Shown piece by piece: positions 45,335-55,464 of a DNA stretch of 64,000 bases (positions are counted from its first letter, which is position 1; each line of letters opens with the position of its first letter). Under the pieces are notes generated by a model that was given only the letters and a program-made list of their open reading frames with translations, was not told where the DNA came from and searched no databases. Position numbers and translations under genes: made by a program. Source of the DNA: Cheiracanthium punctorium (Eukaryota > Arthropoda > Arachnida > Araneae > Cheiracanthiidae); NCBI GenBank assembly GCA_038373885.1, contig JAWZYV010013019.1:248001-312000 (forward strand), in the 5' to 3' direction.

Positions 45335-46075
45335 TCTGACAAAAATGCAGAATGGATTATCAATGTGTGTGTTCAGTGCTGTCAGTGGTTATCAGTTTCT
45401 TTGGACTTTACGAACACCTTCAGTTTATTTAGTTTCGTCACCTAGGACACGTGTTTGTTTACAATTCGCGAATGCGTTCATTTTGCTGAGGAGAGATTTT
45501 AGTACATACGCAATGTAAAATCAACAGGATTTTTAAAAGAAAGATTGTCCATAACTGAAGTGCACATATCAAAATTTAGAAATTTCAACTTATACTTCAT
45601 TTTTTTCAAAAGTATTTAGCAAGAGAAGTTCAAATTTTGCTAATAACCGTTTGAATTAACTTCAATCTCAACACTAAAACATGCATTTTTGAATTTACTA
45701 AAATTAAAAATACAATTAAATGATTACCTTTGAAAACTTATGTACCTTCGTAGTAGTCTCTAGCGCATGTATGAATTTCCTCCTCGAAAAAGTAATATTG
45801 CAGCTTCAGCAAACGTAAAATACTTTTCATAACAACATACTTTTCATAACAACAGACGCCATTTGTAAACAGCAACAACGTGCACCAAGTAATCTTCTAA
45901 ACAAACTCAATCAACCTTTATCGCTGTCGGTTTACTTCGTTTTAAACTAATTGCACTGAGTTTTGTATACGAACGTTCGAGTTTTTAAACTGAATGCACT
46001 CAGTTTCCTTTACGAACACCTTAGATGGAAACTCGTTGCACGAGTGCAACTCGTTTGGCGTTTACGAATGCGGCC
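45335..46075 (-). mobile_element. TIR transposon N1 (copy 3, inverted)
   Basis: The right boundary, CGTTTGGCGTTTACGAATGCGG, is the N1 terminus in inverted orientation. The body matches copy 1 backwards: CTGTCAGTGGTTATCAGTTT, CCTAGGACACGTGTTTG, AAACATGCATTTTTGAAT, TTTCCTCCTCGAAAAAGTA. The terminal 40 bases at the left side (45300-45335) are lost. It holds a tandem CATACTTTTCATAACAACA pair at 45827-45855. Confidence 0.85.
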
Positions 46076-46159
46076 AAACTCTTTCCGTTGGCTCTTTTCT
46101 GTGACGTCAATATTCTTGCCGACACAGAGTGCTCAGTAGTTTTGTTATTGTTATTTCAG

Positions 46160-46236
46160 ATGGAATGCGGCTGATTGCTCGTCAAATTTTAGAACAAGGA
46201 AGGCTCGAAAAATCTGGTTTTATAAAAAAAAAGTAA
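46160..46236 (+). CDS. Candidate terminal coding exon, unknown protein
   Basis: A clear acceptor, TTGTTATTGTTATTTCAG, ends at 46159. It is followed by a frame beginning with two bases of a split codon and reading GMRLIARQILEQGRLEKSG, then F-I-K and three lysines, then TAA. The composition (R, L, E, Q rich, helical) is unlike surrounding noise. The frame is short, at 24 codons, so chance cannot be excluded. No AATAAA follows within 100 bases; AAAATAAG at 46250 is the nearest. I do not recognise the protein. Confidence 0.3.
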
Positions 46237-46239
46237 AGG

Positions 46240-47483
46240 AATTATATAGCAAAATAAGATGTAATGTGTACATCTAACTTTTAAACATACAGCTTATTCA
46301 AGAATGTTAGAAAACAATGTGTTTGATTGTGGAAAGCGAGTGGAAGGGTCGGTCCAAGGAATCGCAAGCCCACAAACGGGTCCACCAATTATATAAACAC
46401 GGCAGATACTATCTATTAAAGAATTCGGAACATTTCTCAGATCTAACAAATCTATGTTTGGGATACACGGGTGTCTTTCTGACGAAGTAATTAGGTAATA
46501 CATTTATATATTACATGTTGATTAATTCATTATTTTTCGTGACTATATTTACTCTATTGAATTCTTTGATCTGGAAAAATTAAATTTTCTAACTTTCCAT
46601 TTCGGCAATGAGAAAGGGCGAACTACTGTGGCTACGGTTTCAAATGAATGCGTAATATTTATAAAAATTTTACTTTTATAATTTTCCATTCATTAACATT
46701 GAATGTTATTTCCAATATTTGCACTTTATTTAACAGATTAGTACCAGACTTTTTTTTCTATATTCACCGGTTTAAGGTTATGACTGAAGTAGTAAGCAAA
46801 TAAGAAGTAACATTCTTATGTAGTTAAAAACGACTTGATCTTTATTTTTACACTAACTATTTTAATTTAATTTGATCAATGGCCCATTAATATTGATTAT
46901 AATGCATACATCTAATATAAATTGACGTACAAGCAATGAACTTTTATATGAATCGGAATATACCTAGTGTTACAAATGCATTAACAGAGTTTCAAAACAT
47001 CACATTTCTAGGTATGTTGGGTGCTTGTTAGATAGATGAGACTGTTTAGACTTTTCAGACTAAACAGAAAACAGTGTTACGTGCATTGGCTGGTATGTCG
47101 TTTGACAATACTTAAGTTTAGTGCGCATTTTGTGACTACATCGCTTATATTAAGCTTCCATGACACTGAAATATCGTCTGGTAATGCCTGCATAAGGAAA
47201 GCATAACACACTTTAATTCTTTATCTAATAGAAATTTTACCCAATGGTGCTATCTAGTAACAATTTAGGCATTTATCTTCATTTTTTTCAACATTGTTTT
47301 CACTTCCAATGGTATTAGGAATCAGAATTTGATATTTTAAACTCAGTGATAAAAATTTGTAATTCTCAGTAGCTGGCTTAGTGCTGAAGATTGCTGACAT
47401 AATGCTTTAAGATAAGTTAATTATCAACGATTTAAAGCATATTTCTTTTTGAAAATTACTTTAAGTCGAATTGTATCGGATAA
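46240..47483. other. AT-rich DNA with no recognised feature
   Basis: No element ends or exon candidates seen. Confidence 0.4.
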
Positions 47484-47517
47484 TTAGCTGTAGTAGCGTC
47501 GTTGACAGGTTAGTATG

Positions 47518-47717
47518 CATGGGCGACGGCAGCATAGGGCAAGGGGTGCAATGCCCCCACCCCCTGGATTTTTGTATGCAGTGTTTTCCCTTGCTTTTTG
47601 CTCTTTCCAACATGGTAACCATACGTTGAAGTAGTCTTTGCCCCCCTTGAGTAGTCTTTGCCCCTCCCTGCAGTAGTCTTTGCCAACCCCCTGGGAAATA
47701 TTCTGCCGGCGCCCATG
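47518..47717. mobile_element. hAT-type MITE nested in HEL2
   Basis: Exact 8-bp target duplication TTAGTATG at 47510-47517 and 47718-47725. Inverted ends CATGGGCGACGGCAG / CATGGGCGCCGGCAG. The 200-bp body carries C-rich tandem text (GTAGTCTTTGCCCC three times). The interrupted Helitron sequence is continuous across the site when one duplication is removed, as comparison with HEL3 (GGTTAGTATGCAATG) shows. Confidence 0.92.
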
Positions 47718-47955
47718 TTAGTATGTAAGGATTTCCAAAAAGCCTGACTGTTCAACAGCATTTCAGAAGAACAAAGAACGAAAATAGCTTATTGGGGAAA
47801 AGTATAGAAAGCAAAGATATAACTTCTGTCTATAGTTAAATGATGCCAAGTTAGATAGTAAATGCTTAGCGAAATTCTCAATAGAGAAACTATTTCATTT
47901 TCGAACGTAATGTTATATTCGGGGCTCGCGGGTATTCGCGTTTTACGCATAAAGC

Positions 47956-47974
47956 TTTTTTTTTTTTTTTTTTT
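47956..47974. repeat. Poly-T tract
   Basis: Nineteen T residues at the junction between Helitron sequence and element T1 copy 2. Confidence 0.9.
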
Positions 47975-47987
47975 GACTCTCATGTTT

Positions 47988-48592
47988 ACTTTCCGAACAT
48001 GTACCATGTAAGGAAAATATTGGAATCATGAAAAAATTCGACTTCGAGAATTTGGTGTATTTACACGTTTTGAGGTCTTCTGAATTCATTTATGCTGTTT
48101 TTAAGAGATGTATGTTTGTGTGTGTGTATGAACACGATAGCTCCTAAACGGAGTGTTCGATTGGGCTCAAATTGGGTATATATGTTATAAACCTTCATCA
48201 TAAGATCGGTATTGATTTTGGTGTGTATAGGACTTAGTATTTCTACAGGGCTACGACAAAGATTTCTTTTACATTATGGCCTAGAGAGGGAAATTCTTGA
48301 AAGCACGCTAACGTTTAAACGGTACATTCGATTGAGATCAATTTGGGTATATATGTTATAAACCACCATCATACGACCGGTATTGATTTTGGTGTGTATC
48401 GGACTTATAGTTTTTCTACAGGGCTACGACAAACATTTCTTATTGCATATGGGGAGAAATTCTTGAAAGTGCGCAAGCGTTTAAACGATGCATTCGATTG
48501 AGTTTCAATTTTGTATATATGTTTTAATTATTAATCGATTAAAATTTATTTAAATGCTTAGTAATGATCTTTATAGTAAGTGTTCGGAAAGT
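47988..48592. mobile_element. TIR element T1 (copy 2), nested in HEL2
   Basis: Ends ACTTTCCGAACATGTACC and, inverted, ACTTTCCGAACACTTACT. Internal units recur with period about 180: GCTCAAATTGGGTATATATG, then CAATTTGGGTATATATG, then CAATTTTGTATATATG. Landmarks (GGTATTGATTTTGGTGTG, CTACGACAAAGATTTC) match copy 1 at 16133-16756 in the same orientation. Confidence 0.82.
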
Positions 48593-49499
48593 CGAGTGGA
48601 GTCACTCCAGATTTTTTGAAACTGCGAGATTTTCTGAAACTTTTGTAACAGTTTGACTCGCAAAATTTCGGTCCATTTGTATTTATAAAATTCATGAGAT
48701 GTGTCATTTCGCATTGTAACGCTCATAACCGCGCATAACGTGCATCATTTCACAAAGATAACGCTCGCAAGTTCGACAGTGAAGTGTATGAAAAATGCTG
48801 CGCCTGCTGTATTTTACACATTTTGACTTTCACAGGTTCAGAAATCTGCAAAGCAATTCTGTATGTTCAATGCACAATAAGAATGTTTGCTTGAAGTACA
48901 GATTTTCAGGATTCAAGTTTGATCTTGAATCTGAATCAAGGTTAAGACCATGAATCTGTGTGTTTCCTAAACACAAGCACATGTGGATCTCCTCTTACTA
49001 GCTTTGACCTTAATATTTAGAAGTAAAATCGTTAACTACACCAGGAAAAAATAAAATAACGCATTTTTTAATGCTATATTGAAAAAATATATTTTAACTT
49101 TTTTAAATTGACTCGCATTATCCAAAAATTGACTTATTTGTAGTGAGTTAGCCTGACTCGCACATTTTTAAGCCTAGAAAAAGCACTGGTTTCATTTTAG
49201 TGAAAAAGCTATAATTTGTCTAGAGGTCATTCCTCTTTAGTAACTACATTTTGTTTGATTCACTACAGGTATTTTAATATTATGCCTCCGGAAAACAGCA
49301 CAAATTTCAAAAAGATCTAAAGCGGCAAACATAAAAAAATTCGAAGCAATTTTTTAAAATTAAATGGCTAATACATTGACTCGGGGCCCCTTACAGTGAT
49401 TCAATTTTTAAATGCAATTTTGCAAAGTTTTAAAATTTATTCAAACTAAAAGAAACAAAAAATAAAAATCAGGCATTCATTGTTTCAGTCGTTACTAAT

Positions 49500-50580
49500 C
49501 ATGTTACTAAATTTCATTCTATTCTCTAAAGCTGTTTTTGATGGGTAAGAGAACATTTACACGATTTTTACAAAATGTTGAAATATTTTAAACAATTTTG
49601 GCATCTAGTTCACACATTAACTTACCACGTAACAAAATTTCAAATTTCATCTTATTCAATTACAATTTTTCAGGAATGCAACAATGTTTTTGAAGTGCAT
49701 GTTTTTCGCAAAATTTCAAAATCTTAAAAATTGAAAGAATTTGATACCTATAGTTTAAATGACCACCTTTGGTTATGCTAAATTTTCATTCCCTTCAAAG
49801 GTTTATATGTGATAGACAAACAAATATTAACACATTTTAAATAAAGTTTCTCAAAATCTCAAACTAATTCCAATTTTCAAAAAATTGGATGGCTATAGTT
49901 TAAGTTACATGTTCACCTATTATGTCACCAAATTTCATTTTTTTCGTTTTAATCATTCTTACGTGATGAGTGAAAAAAAAATTACTCATTTTAGGAAGAT
50001 TTTCAAAGGAATCTCAATCTAATAAAACGTTTTTAGAAATTCGCATTCTATAGTTTAAGTTGAGTGACCGCCTATCATGCCACTAATTTTCATTTCATTC
50101 GCTTTAGTCATCATTACATGATGCGCGAACAAATATTTACGCTGTTTGAAACAAGTTTCGCAAAATCTCAAAATCTAATCAAAACTTTTTAACAAATTGA
50201 CGCTTACCGTTTAAGTTGAGTGACAACTTATCATCTTATCACAAAATTTCATTTCAGTCATATTGGCGGATATTACGTGATGTGCGAACAAATATTTACG
50301 CAGTTTGAAACAATTTTCGCAAAATCTCAAAACTTGCTACTATTTTTTTTTTTAACTCGATGTTAAAGTAGTGATCAACTATCATGTCGCCAAATTTCTA
50401 TTCATTTACCTTGGTTATTACTTGATGCGCAAACATAAATATACGCAGTTTGAAACAATTTTCGCGGAATCTCAAAATCGGATCAAGAATTTTAAATTGA
50501 ATACCTATACTTCAAGTTGAGTGACCTTCTATCATGTCACCAAATTTCATTTCATCATCTTGAGTCATTTTTACATCATT
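49500..50580 (-). repeat. Helitron-internal tandem array, unit about 153 bp
   Basis: The landmark A-C-G-T-G-A-T-G or a close variant falls at 49807, 49961, 50116, 50275, 50420 and 50573, spacing 145-159. Each unit has CAAATTTCATTTC, GCGCGAACAAATATTTACGC, GTTTGAAACAATTTTCGC and AAATCTCAAAATC. This is the reverse complement of the array in HEL4 (53480-54430). Unit divergence increases toward the low-coordinate side. Confidence 0.9.
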
Positions 50581-50948
50581 GCATTAAAAATTAAATTTGT
50601 ATGTTTTTCTACTCATTTCTTAAGTGTCAATTCCTGGAGCAAGAAGTACCAATCACTGGAGCCAAAATTTTGTTCTTGGTGTCAATTACTGGTGTCGCCA
50701 CCATGACAACATATAAAATGTAGAAAAAATTGAAATTTCAAATATTCTGTAATGAATTAACCTTGCGTGCGTTTTCAATTCATTCAAGTTTTGAAAACAA
50801 GAATTTTGTTTCTAGATCGTTTCAGTAATTAGCAGTTATTAGTAAATAATTATTATTGCCCTTAAAGTGTTAATTACTGGGTCCCTTTTGGTTTTACATG
50901 CTTCTTTTTTTTCACTTTTCTGTTGACTTGATTGTTAAACATTTTTAG
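50581..50948. other. Non-repeat DNA, possible intron end
   Basis: No repeat is seen. A small direct repeat, GTCAATTCCTGG...ACTGGAGCC / GTCAATTACTGGTGTCGCC, is at 50628-50700. A pyrimidine-rich tract precedes the exon candidate at 50949. Confidence 0.35.
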
Positions 50949-51090
50949 GTGCTGTCCGATGCTGGTATTCAGATGCCCCTGCCTCCACAGACTTCGTTTT
51001 AGCAATCTCCTTTGAGCTATCAAGAGTACTTGTCAGTTTTTTAAAGCAGCTGTGCACTGAAGATGGTAAAGGATTCCATGGAATTTCAAT
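50949..51090 (+). CDS. Candidate internal coding exon, unknown protein
   Basis: The acceptor is TTGTTAAACATTTTTAG (ends 50948) and the donor TTTCAAT/GTGAGTG (51091). The 142-base segment is open in a frame with split codons at both ends, giving 46 residues: A-V-R-C-W-Y-S-D-A-P, then STDFVLAISFELSRVLVSFL, then KQLCTEDGKGFHGIS. In-frame stops lie just outside both splice sites (TAG before, TGA after), as expected of a real exon. Composition is balanced, with a cysteine/tryptophan-rich start and an amphipathic or hydrophobic helix in the middle. I cannot name the family. An alternative donor, GATG/GTAAAG, exists at 51065. It may be a host-gene exon on the plus strand, with HEL2 in the intron before it. 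Confidence 0.5.
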
Positions 51091-51094
51091 GTGA

Positions 51095-51680
51095 GTGAAA
51101 TTTTTTCAGTGCATAATTATTTCTTGTTCCTTGAAAAATATTTTACTTAAACTTACTATTCATGACTGGGTAAGCATTGTTGAGGAGTGAAAAGAGAGCT
51201 GGAAAAAAATTCTGAAATACTAAATATTTTCAATATTTCCTCAACCTATTTTTTTTTTTTTTTTTGCAGATAACACTAACAGCAGAAAATTTTAACCCCC
51301 CCCCCCACGTCTCGAAAATTAAACAATAGAATGAAAAAATTCAATGGTATGGATGTATAATACAGAATACTGTATGGACAAGTGTATTTTTTCAAATTGC
51401 TTTATTAAATCTCTAAGCCAAAGCAACAATGAGATCATGTGAACTATGCTTTCAGGTTTCATTAACAGTATTTAATTTGTACTTTAACAAATGTTTCTTC
51501 GATAAACATTTAATTACTGGGCAGTCAAGTTGGAATTTCTACTACTAGCCACTAACATTGTTTCCTGTATCTGCCTGTTATGGTTTTGTATGTCAGAGCT
51601 TGAACGAGTCTTGCTGGATAAATATAATCAAATTTCTTAACGTTGGAGCAAATTAAATTTGTATAAAGGCCTTGACATCA
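51095..51680. other. No recognised feature
   Basis: Contains a T17 run (51250-51266) and a C13 run (51295-51308). If the preceding exon is real this is intron. Confidence 0.4.
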
Positions 51681-51683
51681 ACT

Positions 51684-52452
51684 TTAAGGAAGTATATTCT
51701 TTAGAGAAGCATTTCTTCATCTGGATCGTGAAATGTAACTGTGTCGCGAAGTCAAATGTTCAGTTCATTTTTTGTTGTTCAGAGAGTTCGTTGATGTGTT
51801 GATCATCAAATGTTCAGAGAGAATTTTTATTACATGATTTAACCCTTTAAGGCGCAGTGTTCCCGCGCCTTAAAGGAGTTTTCTGGGAGTTTTCTGTGAA
51901 CTCCAAACTCTGACGTTTTGACTGTTGCCAGTCACGAAGAATAAATTTGATTTCTATAAAAATAGTTGCGGGTGACATAGCTCCACGAGAATCCTTTACT
52001 TTTTAGCATGTCATTTCACGTAAAAAAATTGTCACGATTACTTTTAACAGCACTGACATCTGCTGAAAAATGGAAGAACGCGAGAACAGCTGGATAGATT
52101 GCCCCATGCTGGAAAAAGGGCAGCCGTTGCCATCGCTCTACTTAACTACCAGCAAGATGGCGGACGATCGAAACGTTCATCGCAGCTGGCTGTGCTCTCG
52201 CACAGCCAGCTGCGTCTAAAAAGGGTCTCTACATCTGTGGCACGCGATGAACGTTTCGATCGTCCGTCATCTTGCTGGTAGTTAAGTCGAGCGATGGCAA
52301 CGGCTGCCCTTTTTCCAGCATTGGGAAAGGGTTGCGCCTCAAAGGGTTAAGGAAGTATATTGTTCTGAAAAGCATTTCTTCTGGATCGTGAACTGCAACT
52401 GTGTCGCGAAGTCAAATGTTCAGTTCACTAGAATTTTTAGTACATGATTTAA
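51684..52452 (+). repeat. Direct duplication flanking a PB1 MITE
   Basis: TTAAGGAAGTATATT...GAAGCATTTCTTC...CTGGATCGTGAA...ACTGTGTCGCGAAGTCAAATGTTCAGTTCA...TACATGATTTAA occurs at 51684-51842 and again at 52347-52452, in parts nearly identical. Unit 1 has about 46 extra bases. The PB1 element sits exactly between the units. Confidence 0.9.
51843..52346. mobile_element. piggyBac-type MITE PB1 (copy 3, best preserved)
   Basis: TTAA on both sides (51839-51842, 52347-52350). Ends CCCTTTAAGGCGCA and, inverted, CCCTTTGAGGCGCA. The central palindrome has arms of roughly 110 bp: GCCGTTGCCATCGCTCTACT, CAGCAAGATGGCGGACGATC and AACGTTCATCGC, with the inverse from 52238 to 52312. The left third holds a short internal duplication of the terminus (GCGCCTTAAAGGAG near 51866). 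No protein is encoded. Confidence 0.93.
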
Positions 52453-52643
52453 AGACTGTTCGTAATGTTATCTTTAATACATTTACCAAGAGTGCCATTT
52501 TAACATCAACACACTAAAACTAATATTCCCCAAATTTTTCAAATTTTCATTCTTATGAAGTAGGTCAATTTGACACACGTAAATATCCTGAAAGTAATTG
52601 TGAGCATTTAATTTTAATGGAAGAGGTTTAAAAATATACAGAA

Positions 52644-53212
52644 CTAGCTGAAATACCCATCGTCGACTGGTTAGTATGCAATGCAGATTTCCAAAAAGCT
52701 TGATTCTTCGTCAGCATTGTAGCAGTACAAATAATGGAAGTAGTAATGGTATCTATATAAAAAGCTAAGTTATAGCTTCTGTATATTGAAAAATTTTAGG
52801 TTAGAGAGTAAGTGCTGAGTGAAATTGTCAATTTCGAAGCCTTTTGTTTAAGGTGAGTGACTACCTTTCGTGTCACAAAATTTTTCATTCGCTTTAGTCA
52901 TTATTACGTAATGCGCGAGCAAAAATTTACGCAGCTTGAAACGATTCTTGTAATATCTTAAAATTTAATCAAACTTCAAAAAAAAGTAGTCCTAGAATTT
53001 AAGTTGAGTGACTACCTATCATGCCACGAAATTTCGTTTCATTCGGTAAATTTTACGCGATGGGTGTACGAAACAAAAAGCGTCTCGGACAGAAAGACAA
53101 ACTTTTCTGACGGTCGTACTGCGTTCCCAGGTAGTTTTGAAACGGATAGGAATCGAAAAATTTTCCAATTCCAAATAATGTACAGGCAAAAGTGTAATTC
53201 TATTTGTATAGA
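52644..53212 (-). mobile_element. Non-autonomous Helitron HEL3
   Basis: On the minus strand it starts TCTATACAAATAGAATTACA after an A and ends GGGTATTTCAGCTAG before a T. The 3' hairpin is weaker than in HEL4, with CGTCGAC near 52660. It carries about two of the 155-bp internal units (52830-53060), GCGCGAGCAAAAATTTACGCAG. At 569 bp it is a shortened relative of HEL4, with shared 5' text CTATCCGTTTCAA and 3' text GGAAATCTGCATTGC. Confidence 0.88.
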
Positions 53213-53305
53213 TATCAAATAGTGTTTAAATTATGTTGGAAACCAAACTATTGTATTACATTATTGATATGTATTGCATAATATAATTCATCAAACATTT
53301 TACTA

Positions 53306-54611
53306 TCTATATAAATAAAATTAGACTTTTGTCTGTACATTTCTTGTAATTCAAAAATGTTGCGATTTCTATCCGTTTCAAGCACCCGGGAATCCGATGC
53401 GACCCTCAAAAAAAAGTTTGCCTGTCTGTCATTCTGTCGTTCTGTCATTCTGTCCGTGACGCTTTTTTTTTTTTTTTTTTTTGTTTAAGCATCACGTAAA
53501 AACGACTGAAGCGAATAATATGAAATTAGGTGTCATGATAGGTGGTCACTCAACTTAAAACATAAGCGTCGAATCTTTAAAAAATCTAGGTTGGATTTTG
53601 AGATTTTGCGAAAATCCTTTCAAACTGCGTAAATTTGTGTTCAAGCATCACGTAAAAACGACTGAAGCGAATGATATGAAATTGGGTGTCATGATAGGTG
53701 CTCACTCAACTTAAAACATAGGCGTCGAATTAAAAAAAAATCTTGATTAGATTTTGAGATTTTGCGAAAATACTTTCAAACTGCGTAAATTTGTGTTCGC
53801 ACATCACGTAGTAACTGCAAAGGTGAAAAAATGATATTTGGTGAAATAATAGATGGTCACTCACCTTAAACTATAAGCATCTAATTAAAAAAAATCGATC
53901 AGATTTCGAGATTTTGTGAAAATCGTTTAAAACTGAGTTAATCTTTGTTCACGTATTACGTAATAACGACTACAGCGAATGATATGAAATTTGGTCACAT
54001 GATAGATGGTTGCTCAACATAAACTATAGGTGTCCAATTTTTTTAAACATTTTTATTAGATTTTGAGATTTTGTGAAAATTCTCTCAAAATACGTTTATA
54101 TTTCTTCAAACATCACGTAATAACGACTAATACGAATGATACGAAATTCAGTGATATGATAGGTAGTTGCTAATCTTAATTTATAGGCGTTGAATTTTTA
54201 AAATATTTTGAGATTTCTCGAAAATCGTTTTAAAATGCTGATATTTTGTTCCATCATCACGAAATAAAGACTGCAGGGAATGAAACGGAACTGGGTGACA
54301 TGATATGTTGTCACTCAACTTAAATTCTAGGCTTCAAATTTTTAAAAAATGTTGATTAGATTTTGAGATTTTGCGAAAATAATTTCAATATGCGTAAATA
54401 TTCGTTCGCGCATCACATAATTACGACTAAAGCGAATGAAATGATATTACTTAGTTACTCTCTAACCTGTAATATTTTAACAATACATAAAAAGTACAAC
54501 TTCGCTTTCTTTACTTAGGCAACATACTACATCCATTCTGTGTACTCCTAAAGTTCTTGCTTTTTGGAAATTTGCATTCACTAACCCGTCGAGGACGGGT
54601 ACTTTAGCTAG
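53306..54611 (+). mobile_element. Non-autonomous Helitron HEL4, complete
   Basis: Starts TCTATATAAATAAAATTAGA after an A (53305), ends GGGTACTTTAGCTAG before a T (54612). The terminal hairpin ACCCGTC-GAG-GACGGGT (54584-54600) has 7 perfect pairs and stands 7 bases before CTAG, as expected. The interior is an array of seven units, so the element has no room for and shows no Rep/helicase gene. A T20 run lies at 53463-53482. HEL3 lies 93 bp to the left in head-to-head orientation. Confidence 0.93.
53485..54440 (+). repeat. Seven-unit array in HEL4, unit about 156 bp
   Basis: ATCACGTA or a variant begins units at 53491, 53647, 53803, 53955, 54112, 54256 and 54412, so spacings are 156, 156, 152, 157, 144 and 156. 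Each unit has ACGACT-x-x-AGCGAATGATATGAAAT, GGTCACTCAACTTAAA and GATTTTGAGATTTTGCGAAAA. The first two units are the most alike. Confidence 0.93.
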
Positions 54612-54614
54612 TTT

Positions 54615-54966
54615 CATATAAAATTTTGACTGTTCGCATTAGTTGAAATTAATACGAAATGTAAATTGGACATAGATACACCTATTAAAAATCAAAGGCA
54701 TTACTCTTTAATTTTTTATTAAAAATGATTAATTGGAATTTTTGAAATCAAAGTATTCGAATATTTTATGTGTGCTTTATATCTGAGGGATAAAGGGGGA
54801 ATAAGGCGTTTAAATATTTATGAAGAAATGGGGTCTACATGAAAAAAAATCTCAAGTTCAGATTCTGGGAGAATCTTTACTTTAGAACGACTCCCTACAT
54901 TGTGCAGGTGAACTAATTGGAGTCAGTTGAAGTTTAAAAAGGATCAATTGTATTCCCAGATAATTA
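54615..54966. other. No recognised feature
   Basis: AT-rich spacer between HEL4 and a hAT MITE. Confidence 0.4.
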
Positions 54967-54974
54967 TCCAGGAT

Positions 54975-55148
54975 CAGTGGCGTAGCCAAGGGTGGGGGGG
55001 GATATAGGGGGGGTCACACCCCCCATGAGAAATATTTTGCCATACAAAATGCACATTCTTCAATCCCTCATAAAACACACGTATGCATTTACGTGAGTTG
55101 CAGTAGTCGTAATCCCCACCCCATGAAAAATTTCTGGCTACGCCACTG
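54975..55148. mobile_element. hAT-type MITE with perfect 8-bp duplication
   Basis: TCCAGGAT precedes (54967-54974) and follows (55149-55156). Ends CAGTGGCGTAGCCA / CAGTGGCGTAGCCA are identical inverted repeats, followed by G- or C-runs. The 174-bp body is non-coding; the 75-codon minus frame over it is incidental. Confidence 0.95.
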
Positions 55149-55306
55149 TCCAGGATAGTCCTACTCAATAACTTTGTTCTAAAATTTATTTTAATTTTCA
55201 AGAAATATGGATTGTATTATATAACATCAATTTTACCAAAGTCCTGTTTTGGTTCTCAAGACGGTAGTTTACATAATAAAAAAAGTTGAAAATCCATGAT
55301 TTAAAG

Positions 55307-55460
55307 CATCGTTTCGCAACCGGTTGTTCGCGAACCCCCCAGAGGTTCGTAAGATGCACTAGTACACAAATACGAAAATATAATAGTACAGAACGACTAA
55401 AGAAAGGGTTCGAAAGTTATTTTATGGGTTTCGCTGCGAATAAAAGGTTGGGAATAACTG
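55307..55460. mobile_element. Small hAT-type MITE, decayed
   Basis: CATCGTTTCGCAACC and, inverted, CAGTTATTCCCAACC are the ends. Flanks ATTTAAAG and CTTTAGAG agree at 5-6 of 8 positions. The body GCGAACCCCCCAGAGGTTCG resembles 42570-42620 (ACGAACCCCACAAGGGTT), so this is the same family as the 42558 element. Confidence 0.6.
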
Positions 55461-55464
55461 CTTT

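Larger units (their letters stand above)
47484..50580 (-). mobile_element. Helitron HEL2, large degenerate copy with insertions
   Basis: On the minus strand the 3' end at 47484-47510 (CCTGTCAACGACGCTACTAC then AGCTAA) corresponds to the end of HEL3, with CTAG decayed to CTAA. The next 400 bases (ATTTCCAAAAAGCCTGA, TATAACTTCTGT, AAATGCTTAGCGAAATTCTCAAT) match HEL3 (52690-52840). The region 49500-50580 is an array of the family's 155-bp unit. Within it lie a 200-bp hAT MITE and element T1 copy 2. The 5' terminus was not found, so the upper limit is approximate. Confidence 0.65.

Noticed and set aside
53485..54440. CRISPR-like array
   Set aside because: Units are about 155 bp, degenerate and contiguous, with no short repeat-spacer alternation, and they lie within Helitron ends in eukaryotic DNA.
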